Assembly: GCA_037892935.1 (NCBI GenBank)
Contig: JAYXKI010000011.1
Coordinates: forward strand, 806,001 to 870,000
Direction: 5' to 3'
Source of the DNA: Phlebopus portentosus
Lineage: Eukaryota; Basidiomycota; Agaricomycetes; Boletales; Boletinellaceae
DNA: 64,000 bases
Position 1 is the first letter of the stretch. The number at the start of each line of letters is the position of its first letter. The notes beneath the pieces are model-generated. The model worked only from the letters and a program-made list of their open reading frames with translations. It did not search any database and was not told the origin of the DNA. Below are positions 51,890-63,481 of the stretch, piece after piece. Made by a program: the position numbers and the translations under genes.

Positions 51890-53153
51890 ATGCAGGTTGC
51901 TACAGGACCCGGTTACACTACGCATCCGTCACTTCGTAAGAATTTCTCTCAAAAGATTCTTTAGCAGGCAACTGCTCATCTATGTCCCAAGACCTTCGCG
52001 ATGCGCACGACGCGCATGTCGTATTTGAAGCGGTTCGCCTTGGACGCCTCCCACTCATCAAACGTCGTCTCACCTCGGAAGAACGAGACCTACTGTGCTC
52101 AGGCAATATCTTCGTATGGGAAGAGGCTGAGCACAAGGGTGGACTGGAGCGCTGGACTGATGGACGTCGATGGTGATTACGTTTTACTCACAAGTATTCG
52201 TAATAAGCTGATGCATTGATGCCAAGGTCTCAGAGTCGCATGAAGGGTGAATATCTCTTCTACGAAGAGAAAGTAGAAACAACCGAAGAAGAAAGGCAAG
52301 CCAAGGCTGCTCGAAGGTTTGCGTACCGCTTAGGCGAGGAATTAGACGTCTCACTTTTCGTTCTGTAGGGCCAGCCGTAACGCTGGAAACCCTGTGCCGA
52401 GTATACCAACTAGACGACAAGATCGTCCGACCAAGCCTAATGGCTTAACGAAGCAAACCTATTCCACCCAAGTCTACTCACCTGGGTCGCAGTCTCCTAG
52501 AAAATGGCATATCGTCGCGTACTTCTCGGTATGTATTTCCGTCGAACAATATATCGATGATATTCACTTGGTAACCTTTGCTTAATAATTTTTCCATAAA
52601 GGGGACGGATTATACTCATCTCCCTGTGATTGAAAATTTCGAGTACCTTCGTCGGATCCGTGTCCCTGATGGTGTCTTTTTCTCCGCCAAAGGCCTAGTC
52701 AAGAGATCCGATGACCCCCATGCAGACGTTGATGGAGAGGATGATACTTCAGCAGGCTCCAGCATGTATAATGGTGATGATGTTGGCGGCTCCAGTCCGG
52801 TTCAACAGCACTTTCTTAGAGATCGGATGCCGGGAAACGGTCTGAAATTAAGTCATGCATACGAGACACGCCATTCGAACGACCAGTCTTTGCAAGGTGT
52901 CCATCACCAGTCGTTGCCTCGAGCAAATAGTCGCGACCTTAGCACGCTCCCGAGACTCTCCACCATCGCACCATTGCCCCAACAAGGTTACTATACATTA
53001 CATTCTCCCTCATCGCCCAATTCGATGTATGGAGACGGCTCGGATTCCTCGGTTCGCCACCTTTCTCCTGTCCACGTCTCTCCCTCGCGTAGCTACCGCC
53101 CGTTGTCACCAGAGGATCGCCGTGCACTGAGCACTTTCAAAGTTGTCCTTTAA
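51890..53153 (+). CDS. Gti1/Pac2 (WOPR) family transcription factor
   Basis: Five exons (51890-51935, 51992-52172, 52227-52316, 52369-52528, 52602-53153) join in frame to 342 residues. The WOPR domain is split in the usual two halves. The first is DAHVVFEAVRLGRLPLIKRRL,  then VFVWEEAEHKGGLERWTDG and RWSQSRMKGEYLFYEEK; the second is WHIVAYFSGTDYTHLPVIENF near residue 150. The C-terminal half is Ser/Pro-rich and disordered. Relatives (Wor1, Ryp1, Pac2, Gti1) are master switches of morphology, sexual development or host interaction in fungi, acting in the nucleus. A small N-terminus starts directly before the domain. The first intron was placed at 51936-51991 because the nearer acceptor would leave only 29 nt. 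Confidence 0.88.
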
Positions 53154-56100
53154 GAATACGATCATAGAATACAGGCTGTACACGCTTTCGCCGTCACTGC
53201 TTTGCCCGAAGAATGCGATTTCTTGTTCCATTGTTACACACGCAGGAAAGAGTCGGAGGCCCACGCGCTCTCCCACCACAAGGACCAAAGAACGCGACAT
53301 ATGAACAACACTATCCCGTGAAGGCAGGGACGCCGCACTTCTCGCGCGAAGAAGACTTACACAAGCTTCTCCATGTGTTTCAAACTTTGAGCATACGTCA
53401 ATCTGATTCGTTAGTTTCCCGAGTAGTGCTGCCCTAGGTTAACAGCTAAGTTCACCGATAAGTATTATTCCTCTGGAAGATTTTCGAGACGGAGCGTTGA
53501 ACTGTGCTGTCTCTTCGTATGCAGTGGTTCGACCTGGTCTAATCCTGCCTCAACGGCGAGTATTCTTACTACTACTTTTTAGGGCAAAAATTTATGTTAA
53601 TTAACAAATCGCAGCCAGATTCTGCGATCTAGACGCGCCGGAAATCGGTGTACACCATTCCACTGCTATGAATCGGTTTGGACAAAGCATCGTCAGGGAG
53701 GAAGCAAGGATCCCATTCCTGGAGGTAGTAAGTTAACTTCCCATATAACGTCCGATCGCGAATCTCAGCTATTCTTTGCCCTATCTCCTGGCCCGATCTT
53801 CTTCGCTCTGAATATATCGAACTTGAAAGAGTTGCCTTCAACACCGAATCCACTTGTTATATCAAGATATCATCTCGATGTGCTAAGTGGAACGGGCGTG
53901 GAGTATCCTGTGCTTCTACTCTATCAAAGGATCAATGTGGTTACGACTGTATCAACGAGTTGCCTAAATGGCTCACTATTCGTTAATTGCACTCCCGGTC
54001 TGTATAATAACTAGCTGCGATCCATCCCTTTGTCTGTACCTCTTTTCCGCCGAATCAGCCGCCCGCCCTCATACGCCTGACCTGACCGCCGCTTAAGAAG
54101 TCATTGGTCAGTGGGTCTTAGTAGGGGAAGTACCCACCCACACAACTGCTTCGCTTCGATCCGAGACATCTCCTTACACGAGCCAATTTTCGGGAATACT
54201 CGCAGGCTGGTCGTCAGCAGGGCATCTGAAGTAGCTCGCATTCTCTTCTGCGGGCTTGAGAATACGCCCTTAGTCTCGCAGGCAAGTGTCGGAAGTTTTG
54301 CTCAAGTGAAGGTCAATGCCATTCGCTGTCTGGCAGCTTCTCTCCGCCACCTCGTCCAGGCACGCCGGCATCTATGGCACACGAGCTCGGGATATGAAAG
54401 GCGCACGGTCTGAAACGGCGTTAGCGTCGGTGCGCTAACACCGAGAACGTAACTATACCGGCGGAACCATGTAGTTCTCTAGCGCAAATACCTGATCCAA
54501 CCTTCACAAACGAGTCCGAAGGATTGACGAATAGATCATCAGTGCCTTGAGATCGAGATCGAGCTGGGTATTGGTTTTATGCCCACATGTGTCGCGCTCT
54601 CATGCTGTAACTCCGCATCTAGCTTTCATTTCGCATCGGAAGGGTCTGCGGTCACAGATCAGAGCTTAGTGACGCACTTCATCTGGAGTCGAAGGTCAGC
54701 AGGTTGCGAGGTAAGTCACACGTACTAGCTTGGAACGGTATCTGCTTTCACTTTTTCCTACCGTATGGCATGACTTAGGTGAATAGGAGCCATGTCTACT
54801 TCCTTGTTCCTCCGCCACCGACGTCCCTGTTGTCTCGATCGTATTCCCGGATGCTGTGCTCTCATGTGCATTTATCAACCCGCCATGATGGAGGATTCGG
54901 TCTTGTTCGTGTTCATGTTCCTGTTCGATTCACTGCGGACAAGATGGACATGAAGTCCCACCGATGAGATTGTCTATAATGAGCTTGGAAGGGCCAACAA
55001 GATAACGGGATCATGGGATCTGACTACTTGCAAATGCAAGTACTAGTTGAGACTTCGTGTCCGTATGTGAGATATCGTACGCATCGATGATTGCCAGCAG
55101 ACTCGGGAATGACGACATGTTTCCTTCGATCCGTGAGTCTACGGCACGGTATCCGTTTGGCGTTATCTAGCCATAGCCGAGGTCTAGAAGGGCACATCGT
55201 GGTTTCGATTTGTTTGGCTCCTTGCTTGCAGGACGGGGAATCGTGCAAATACTCGATATCACGAAGTGCTGGGAGGTTTACAAGACGACTGTCATCCTCA
55301 CAGCTAATCATACCAGGATGTGGCGTTTACTTTTTTTTTCACTTGCCCAGATTTCGCCGGTTTGGTACTGTCGGTCAGAGACAGAATCGCGGTCAATCCA
55401 ATCTTAGTTCGTGGAAATCTCGGAAGAAGTGCTCTCATATAGTTGGCTCCGAGCTCTTCTTTTGCTCGACATCTTCTGTAGTGGGAATTCAATCCGGCAG
55501 AATCATAGATCAGCTCAATTATACAATAAGGTTTGTTAGATTTTTATTTTCCTCTCCGCGATGCCATACGTGAACTTTTAACCTATTGACACCGTCCGCA
55601 TCCATCTCGGTCTAGTCGCGTAAACGAGCTCCGAGCAATTAGACGCGTTCTCGTCATCCGCCGAGGCCCGTGGCAATAAGGACAAAACTAGAGAATACCA
55701 ATCCATTACTTCTTCAAGTCGTCCGCAAGAGTATCCTGTTTCAACGGTTTTTGTTATTTGGTTCGGTACGCTCTTCGACGCTGCTCTTTCTTCTGTTTTT
55801 GAAGACCCGATCATTTCACCTGCCAATTATGGGTTCTCCACTTATACTAAGGCTCTTCCATAATAGGTTTTCCCTGACATCACCGCGGCGACATTATCCA
55901 GTTGGTGTAGTGCCTAACAAAAATTTACTCTCATTGTTCCGACGAGCACAAACGCCAAGCAATTAGTTTCTTGCGCCGCCTTCCGATGCAGCATAAACCT
56001 TTCGACTCGCCAAAGATACCATTATCATAAATAAATAAAAAAACATACGTGTGTGACACGAAATTGGGTCTTCATAGAGACATGGACAAAACAGAACGCA

Positions 56101-56373
56101 GCATAGAAGCGAATTTGTCAAGCATCGAGCTTAGAGTCCAAATTATCCGAAGCAATGATAAGCGAACTAACGAGAGAAAAGCATCCCCAACAACGACAGG
56201 AGAATCCTTCTTCCAACGGGCATCTTCGTTTACGCCTCTTCTTTCATTACGAGGCGTTACTCAGCACGCGGTCTGGCGAGACGTGATAACAATTCTTCTC
56301 ACGACTGAAAGGCCGAACGAGTGGTTGTCTACCCTTCCCGAGAGACTTGCCGCACAGATCAATTATGAAATCC
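53154..56373. other. Gene-free stretch between WOPR gene and paralogue 2
   Basis: No gene is recognised in 3.2 kb on either strand. Short open frames (for example 53213-53437, 54111-54413, 55091-55573) have no recognisable motifs and are compatible with chance. Confidence 0.4.
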
Positions 56374-57354
56374 TCAAAAACGCTTTACTCCGGACTGCGT
56401 AGGCATGCGTTCATTGCTTTGAACATTGTCGTAGTCACGGAATCCGCCGTGTTCGCGGGAGTCGTTCTCCTCAATTTGAGAGTTATAGCTTGAAGCGCGT
56501 CTCATTTGGTGATGTTGGGACTGCGATTGAGCCTCTTGGGCACGCCGCTCAGATATTCGGGCATTATACGCGTTGAGTCGACGCAACTTGCTCTGTCGAA
56601 CTTCTTCGTCCTTCTTCCGACGCTGCTCCGCCCGTTTGGCTTCCTCGATGGCTTCTTCCTCAGCTTCTTTGTCTAGAATATGCTGCGGTGTCGGATTCCC
56701 CGCCCTACAACCAAGCGCGATATAGTCCGGATCGGTCGTAATTGAGATGAAGACACCCTTTAGGCGTTTAAAAAACGTGACCTTTTTCTCTTTCGGGGGC
56801 ATAATCAGATAACCCCACGGGACACTGCCTCTTGAATGCTCCGATGTGGTAGCAGGTTGTGGCAGTTCGAAGCGGTGTGTTTTAGAGTACTCGTCACGGT
56901 TATTAAGTCGAGATCTCGTTAAGGGTGGGGTATAAAGGTCGTCATGATTGTCTTCGCCATTCGTAAAACCATAAGAATCGCCATCATCATCAAAGTGAAC
57001 ATTTCGCCTCTTCTGCTGAGAAGTGCACGCGGAAGAATCGCCGCCGTCGCCCTCCGGGGAATAATTCTGGCGACTTTGCTTTAAGCAGCTAGACCGACGC
57101 GGTCGGTTGCCGTTTGGGTATGAAGCACGGTAATGATTGGATTGTCGAAGAGGCTGACGGCATTGTTGATAATCGTAGTAGGGATTTCGTGAGGGATCGT
57201 AGTCGTGATTGATTGTGTTGCCTCGATGCACTGGCTCGGGAGATTTGGTGAAATGATGGTCAACGAGCGTAGCATCACTGTCACGGTGTCCGCGTCTAGG
57301 TTGTCCGTTCTGATGGTCAACATACCTAGAGCTACGAGGCGTCGAGTACGACAT
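56374..57354 (-). CDS. Disordered protein of unrecognised family (paralogue 2 of 2)
   Basis: An intronless frame of 326 codons from the ATG at 57354 (MSYSTPRSSR; the frame is open 42 codons further upstream, but this ATG matches the Ser/Arg start of paralogue 1). The first 160 residues are Arg/Asp/Asn/Tyr-rich and disordered. The block at about 163-260 (LPQPAT, SVPWGYLIMPPKEKK, TFFKRLKGVF, NPTPQHILDKE, then a Glu/Arg coiled coil ending VRQSKLRR) matches the gene at 26532-27590. Outside the block the two are unlike each other. No function can be assigned. Confidence 0.75.
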   Translation of the reverse strand: MSYSTPRSSRYVDHQNGQPRRGHRDSDATLVDHHFTKSPEPVHRGNTINHDYDPSRNPYYDYQQCRQPLRQSNHYRASYPNGNRPRRSSCLKQSRQNYSPEGDGGDSSACTSQQKRRNVHFDDDGDSYGFTNGEDNHDDLYTPPLTRSRLNNRDEYSKTHRFELPQPATTSEHSRGSVPWGYLIMPPKEKKVTFFKRLKGVFISITTDPDYIALGCRAGNPTPQHILDKEAEEEAIEEAKRAEQRRKKDEEVRQSKLRRLNAYNARISERRAQEAQSQSQHHQMRRASSYNSQIEENDSREHGGFRDYDNVQSNERMPTQSGVKRF

Positions 57355-59850
57355 TTTAAGGAAGAATAGAAGAGGGAAAGGTGCCCTTGAAACAGATTCT
57401 CCAAATCCGAGGGTGTGCGAGGCTGTTCTACCTCTTGTCCATTTATCCATTTTTCGTCGAAACAGGCGAATATGATGCAAAACAATTAAGATAAACTGCC
57501 TTGCGGTGATTCATGGCAAAACTTTTTGTTCGGAGCTCAAGAGACAGAAGAAAGGAATCAGTTGCTGTATTCCGAGGCCAATACTCAGATAATTATATCT
57601 CTGAATCAAATGGTTGGTTTTTGACCCAAGACAACAAACGTCACGAGGTGAGACAGAAGCAACTTGAAATTTAAATTTGGTTTAGGACGGCACGTGATTG
57701 TAGAAAATGTGCGGAATTATGTAATTTACGCGTGTTGCCTTTTCACTTTCTACTCCGAGTCCAACAACGAACAAGCCTTCATGATATCCGTCATAGATGT
57801 CTTTCTGTCTGCTGATGTACTCGCTCATGCATCATATAGCTACCCTGCAGACTACCTCTCATTGAGACAGGAATCTAAATTTGTTTCAAATGGGAGAGAA
57901 AATGTTACTTACTCAGACCTCTAGCCACTCTCCGCTGCTTGCAGATACTTTTTGTTTTCATGGTGGTCCACACGATACAGGATCTTAGTGGACTTTCGGC
58001 AGAAGATATACGCCGCAAATTTTTCTCAAAAGCGCTAGCCGAGATGCTCCCGAGACCTCTTGACCTGTTGCTCGCATGACTGCAATTATTCAACGTGCAA
58101 GCAACATATGCTCAGTGAGACTACTAAGTTTGCTCCTCAACTCCCATCTGATGTAACTATGAACTTCGGCGCTCGGTACGCAAGACTGCTGATACTGTAT
58201 AACGTTCGATGACTTCGCTCGACGCGTTTCCTAATTGGAGAACGTACGCATGGCTGGCGTCGATGGAACAATAACAGTATGCGGTGGACGTGAGCTGGCG
58301 AGTACGGTCGCTTAACCGTCTCTGGGGTGGCTCAATAAACTTCTTTCTTACCGCCGAAATTTTATTTTCTCCGAGGTCTAACCAAACATCAAAGGTGACT
58401 CTTTATAGGCACTGTACTATTCTCTTATACCCCTAAGTTGATTGACTGTATTTTACGTACATGATACAGTACTCGTTTGCGGTGCATTTTCTTCCTGCTA
58501 TTGCCACCGATACCTTCACGGAGTCTATCGAATCCGCCTCTCCAAATCCTTCGTCGTCCGAGTAGAGAAGACGCATGCGCGTGTCCAGCTTCTTTGCTTG
58601 ACATTTGCCCCGTGCTCACCCAGAAATGCTGACGCATTGTTGGAGACTCAGAGGGACAAGGGTAAGTATCGATGTCTCCGACCATGCGTCGCGCGAACTG
58701 GAGGAAAGTCTCGGTATCAGAATAGACAAAGATAGCGAAGCTAGAGAGGGGAATGGAGGCCGTCGAGTATCTCAGAAGTGAGTTCCGTCCGAGGAACTAA
58801 ACAAGAATGCAAGCACGGACCATACTTGGCGAGTTTACACGTGTCGACGCAGATGGTTCGTCCAGGCACACGGTCGAACGTACTTTTTGCGACAGAGCAG
58901 CGTAACTCCCTCTCGGCTTCCTTCCTCCCCTGTCCCCTTAAGGACGAGTGTAAAGACGAATGAAGATGCACGACGAGCTCTGCATCGAGTCCCGATCCCG
59001 ATCGCTACGCATCGCACAGGTCAAATGCCTTGCATGGAACTTTGGAAGATACTCCGTGGGTTCACATGTATTCGCTCAGGTTTTCCCAACTCTGTTCTCC
59101 CGGCCTTCGAGCTCACCAAATTGCCTGCCATGGCTATCACTTTCTTTCACTCCATCGACCAGATAATTCCTCCGGACGAAACCTATCCACATGAATCATC
59201 CACCCCAGTCTCCCAGCACACAAGTAAAGAACAGACCAACAGAACCGGAAATAGTAAGGAACGTCGCGTCGCATCTCTCCTCACTGCTTCCTTTCATCGG
59301 TGCTTAATCCAGTGTCTCGACGAGAGACGGGTTCCCATAGTCGCGGAGAGCTGGAGCTCCGTAGTCCCCGGACGGGACTCGCTGATCATGAGTTGCGATG
59401 AGGATTCATCTAGTGGACCGCACGTTTGTCAGGATCTATAAATACCCGCTTGCCAATCTCTAGCATGTGCAGCGGAAGAGGAAAAGAAGAGACAGCTATT
59501 GCGGACCATTTTGTGTAGAAGAGGGCAAGGAACGAAGATCTTGCTCGGACACAAGAGTAAACGGAGCAATGGTGGTAGAATGGTGGGGTATTCCTAGAAT
59601 CTGACACGCTGCAAGGTAGCTTGCGAATGACAGAGCTCTGTTAAGTAATACCATGTGCTGTCCTTAGCTAAGATTTCTCCTTGAAGCTCAGCACCTTTCT
59701 TATCCTTACTAACGTGGGCGTGATACGCGATTTCGAACGAGGATATGAATGGCTCCGGATTCTGTCCCACACTGTTATGATGATATTCATATTTATAAAG
59801 GTATTACTGTTTACTAGTCCGAATAAGTGCCACTCGAGAAGGAAAAGCGA
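57355..59850. other. Gene-free stretch between paralogue 2 and gluconokinase
   Basis: No gene is recognised in 2.5 kb. The longest open frame (58887-59441, plus) has no family motif, no splice partners and low-complexity Ser/Thr-rich sequence; I treat it as chance. Confidence 0.4.
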
Positions 59851-60783
59851 TTACTCACCCTTCTGTACTCTTAATCCGAGCTTTTTTAGACCCTCCTTTG
59901 CCTGCTCGATTTGTTCATCCACGCTCTTCTCAAGATCGACGGTAACCACGTTCTGCTCGCCTGTCTCTTCAGGAGGTTCAAGAGTCTGCAGTTGACTCTC
60001 AAGCATGCCCGCTTTCATGAAATGTCCTTTACGATTTTCCATGCGCTTCATCAGGGCGTCGCGCGATCCACGGATGTGGACGAAATATGTCGGGAGCGCA
60101 GATGAAGACCCTGAGATTTCGCTATTGGGTTGATGGAATGTGGATCGTCCCTGGGTGAAACCCCGGAGTACGTCTCGGTAGGATCGCTTGAGTGCGCTAC
60201 AGCCCACCACGATTCCTTTCAATGTTCGACCCGCGTTCTCCTGAGAATGGGATTCTGACTGTTCCTTGACGGCACGAAGAGCCTCGGCACGTACGCGCTC
60301 GAGCCATGGTTGTCGATCTTCATCCGTAAGTGGAATTCCATTGGACATCTTGTCGACATTTGACTTGGGGTGTAAGGAGTCGGCGTCGACAAAAGGAATT
60401 CCGAAGGTATGCGCCAGGGCTGCACCCAGTGTAGATTTGCCACAGCCAGATACGCCCTAACATGAATTTAAAAAAAAAAGTTTTTACTTCGATTCTTAGA
60501 ATACAGATCTAGTCAGAATGCATCATACCATTACGACGACGAGGACTGGTTCTGCAGGTTTCTCTTCATCCTTCTCCCTACTGAGCTCCGCTGCCTCCTG
60601 CCTCCGAGTCGCCTTCTCAACAGCTTTGAAGTGCTCATCACCAATCCTGATCCCATCTATATCCTTCTGATCGTGATACTGTCCACCGACGTCTCCACGC
60701 TCATGATGAAGATGATGCTCCTTCTCAGTCCTGAGTGCGTCAAGCTGAGGGTGGTCAATACCGTTCTGCGTGACCATGGACAT
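59851..60783 (-). CDS. Gluconokinase (GntK family) with charged N-terminal extension
   Basis: Two exons (60529-60783 and 59851-60456) join in frame to 286 residues. The kinase part starts at the P-loop GVSGCGKST (about residue 86), then FVDADSLHP, KMSNGIPLTDEDRQPWL and the lid region HFMKAGMLESQ. It phosphorylates gluconate with ATP to 6-phosphogluconate, feeding the pentose phosphate pathway. About 80 residues rich in His, Glu and Lys precede the P-loop and are absent from typical 170-220 residue enzymes. The stop overlaps a GTGAGT sequence, so a further C-terminal exon cannot be excluded, but the domain is complete without one. Confidence 0.9.
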
Positions 60784-61163
60784 GAAACTCTATGCGAGGC
60801 AGTGATGGCAAGGGTATAAACTAGCTGATGGACTGAGAACTACCTAAGGAGAATTTGCGGAAAAATTATTAGATATGTCATATTTATTTATGCGTCTTGT
60901 GACGTAGGCCGAAAGGTATAAATTTTGACCGTGTATGCAGAATAGCCGTCGTTTACCGGATCTCCGAAGCGTCGATCAGTGATCGACGGCCGACTAGTTA
61001 ATTTTTTGATCCCGAAATTCCTCGTGTATAGGATAAATGTCAGGATTGGATTTCGGATTGACGCTGTTAGTATTCCTAAGGATCGCTCCATAGCGAGGCC
61101 GTGATTAGGAGAAAAATCATCTGAATGGATTTACATTTCGTTCATGTTCCATACTTCGCCGCC
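60784..61163. other. Intergenic between gluconokinase and URA5
   Basis: No gene is seen in 380 bp. It must hold the gluconokinase promoter and the 3' end of the orotate phosphoribosyltransferase gene. Confidence 0.5.
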
Positions 61164-61946
61164 CTAATCATTGGTTCCATACTCCTCCCAGTAAGCTCTC
61201 ATTTTCTGAACGACATCAAGTTGCCCATTACTCTCCAACCAGGCTATCAGATCCCTCATCCGTAAAATCGTGGATACATTTCCTCCTGGCTGCTCTCCTA
61301 GTCCATCTCTCAGAATCCCTTCGATATCCTTCACAGTGTTCCTTCCGTCCAATGTAACTTCTTCTCGATCTAGGAGAGTTACCACACCGACAACTATGCC
61401 ACCCTCAGAACGGATGAGCTCGATGGATTGGCGGACGGCCGTTCCGGCAGTCATCACATCGTCCAATATAAGCACACGCTTCCCACGTACATCGGACCCG
61501 ATCATGCGCCCTCCCTCACCATGGGACTTTACTTCCTTCCTATCGTATGCATATCCGACCTGAATGTTGTAGTCGCGGTGCAGAACAAGCGCAGTCGCAG
61601 CAACGAAGGGAATGCCTTTGTAGGCTGGCCCAAAGAGCACATCAAATGGCGGCGCCGATGAAGAGGACTTAGACGAAGACTTCCATTGTTGTGCAATGAG
61701 CGATGCGTAACCATTTGCGGCAGCAGAGATGAGCGGACCGCTGGACAGCAGACCTGCGTTGATGAAATATGGCGAATTCCTGCCAAGTTAAACACATTCA
61801 ATTCGGGAATAGAGGGTGATGCAATACTGAAATCGAGCGCACCGACCAGACTTGAGGATGAACGACCCAAACTTCAGTGCACCAGCGGACATAGCACCTT
61901 CGATAAGGTCCTTCTGGTACTGCTCCAGTCTACCCGTGGACGACAT
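61164..61946 (-). CDS. URA5: Orotate phosphoribosyltransferase
   Basis: Two exons (61843-61946 and 61164-61779) join in frame to 239 residues, the normal length. The enzyme converts orotate and PRPP to orotidine monophosphate in pyrimidine synthesis. Key segments are LKFGSFILKSGRNSPYFINA, LFGPAYKGIP, the flexible loop YDRKEVKSHGEGG and the PRPP-binding motif VLILDDVMTAGTA. The donor GTGCGC after GGTCG was chosen because it restores SGRNSPYF. The gene is transcribed in the same direction as the gluconokinase gene. Confidence 0.95.
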
Positions 61947-61998
61947 GATGACAATCGCTGTCTAAGATCCGTGGTTCACCAGCGCTGTGCGTCGTCCT

Positions 61999-62336
61999 TC
62001 AAGTACCACGTTCCAGCCGCGATTTTCGGATGTGAGATATTCTGTGTTTTTGAATGGATATATGCAGTCAGGCATGGTCTCACGTTGATAGATAGCGTGA
62101 TCGACAAGGATCGGCGCGATAGTCAGATATAGCATAGTCAACACGGATGATTGCCCAACCGCCATCATGCCAAGTTACTTCTGCTTCACAAAGCCCAATG
62201 AGCATCTGAATAGTCGCTCAATTCATCAGCAGTAGAAATAAAACAATACCGGTGAAAGGAACCCCAACCGCTTACGAAATGCTTGTTGATGTCGAGCGGT
62301 TTGAGGCAGCGCGCCTCAGCAGTATATCTTGTCATG
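61999..62336 (-). CDS. Possible small spliced ORF upstream of URA5
   Basis: A three-exon model on the minus strand starts at ATG 62336 (MTRYTAEARC), uses a GTAAGC donor and a CTATTCAG acceptor, then a 42-nt GTGAGA...ACACAG intron, and ends at TGA 61999-62001, giving about 74 residues. Splice signals are good, but no family is recognised. It could instead be untranslated leader of the URA5 transcript, whose ATG lies 53 bp downstream. Confidence 0.25.
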
Positions 62337-62596
62337 CTGTGTACCAGTAAATCTACACGATGCCGAATGAATAGCGCACTGCTATAGTTACGGTCAACGC
62401 GTCGGAAACTGAGAAAGTAGCAGCCGAATATTCCTGGAGAGTTTCAATGTTTCAAAAAAGTGCGAATACGCTCTTTAATTTTCCGAGACTTTGTTCATTG
62501 CTGCATACAAAAATACAATTTTTTGAGAGCAGGATTCACCCGGAACGAGAAGAAGGAACAAGTTCGATAACCTGACAGACGAGTGTCAATCAAATA

Positions 62597-63481
62597 TCAT
62601 GTACAGCCTCTGGAAAGTAATCGCGAATTTCCAAAAACTGCGAGTCTGCGCGTCAATTTGGGCCGACCCAACCAAAACTTGCGCTGCCGCTTTCCGTGCT
62701 CTGGAAGCTCTTCAACAACCAGAACTCCCGCTTGTGCTGGTTTCTCTTCGCTGTGCACAACAGGGTTAGCAAAGCCCTTTGCGATTGGAGCTTTTACCGC
62801 CACAAACGCAGCTGTCGCAACCGTCGCGGAACGATTCAGCGCATTCTTTGTGCGAAAGTGTGCCGTCTTCAGGAAAGCCGGCGTCGCAGATTGCTGCATC
62901 TTTTCTTCTTCTTCCTCGTCATCTTCCTCGTCATCCTCTACCTGCTTGCCGAGGACACCTTCGTTGACGGACAGGGTCCTCAGAACCGTGCGTGCGCCCT
63001 TAACGATAGGACGCGCTGGAATGGCTGTCTTAGCAGCAGCTGCACCGGCGATGCTCATGCACCGCCGCGCGCGAAGCGCCGCCCTCGTTCGAAACAGGTC
63101 CGGTCTGGAAGTGGTTCCTGTTGGATCCGAGCTCGCGCGAGGACGCCCTTTGATCTCCCGAATCGTGTTCTCCGATTTGGAGCGCGGCAACGACGGTCTC
63201 CTGCTTGGCACACACGTGGGTTTAGGAGGTGCTTGCGGCGCTATGTCCCTATAGCGGATAACAAAATTCTCGATCATCGGAGGTTGAACAGGCTGGGGTG
63301 TGATGGCGGTCCGAAAGATGCTCTGCGAGAAGGTCGGTGAATAGCACTTATACTCCTGAAACAAGCGACGTACGACCAGGAATCCCAATGCTGCCATCGC
63401 TTCAGCCGCGATGCAGAGTAAGATACCGTGTAAGGCGTTGGAACTTGGTCCGCCATCAGATACGACAAGGGTTTCAGTCAT
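62597..63481 (-). CDS. Hypothetical N-terminally membrane-anchored protein
   Basis: An intronless frame of 294 codons. I do not recognise the family. Residues 15-38 (ALHGILLCIAAEAMAALGFL) form one membrane helix, suggesting a type I or II single-pass protein. A Pro/Arg/Ser-rich basic linker follows, then Ala/Arg-rich sequence, a Glu/Asp run (encoded near 62910-62940) and a basic C-terminus. The opposite strand also has long open frames, so the coding strand is supported mainly by the clear ATG and the membrane helix. Confidence 0.55.
   Translation of the reverse strand: MTETLVVSDGGPSSNALHGILLCIAAEAMAALGFLVVRRLFQEYKCYSPTFSQSIFRTAITPQPVQPPMIENFVIRYRDIAPQAPPKPTCVPSRRPSLPRSKSENTIREIKGRPRASSDPTGTTSRPDLFRTRAALRARRCMSIAGAAAAKTAIPARPIVKGARTVLRTLSVNEGVLGKQVEDDEEDDEEEEEKMQQSATPAFLKTAHFRTKNALNRSATVATAAFVAVKAPIAKGFANPVVHSEEKPAQAGVLVVEELPEHGKRQRKFWLGRPKLTRRLAVFGNSRLLSRGCT

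Noticed and set aside
51936..51964. A 29-nt first intron in the WOPR gene
   Set aside because: It is far shorter than other introns here. The next AG at 51990-51991 gives a normal 56-nt intron in the same frame.
58887..59441. 184-codon plus-strand frame
   Set aside because: No motif, no splice partners and no membrane or signal features; it overlaps frames on the other strand of similar quality.
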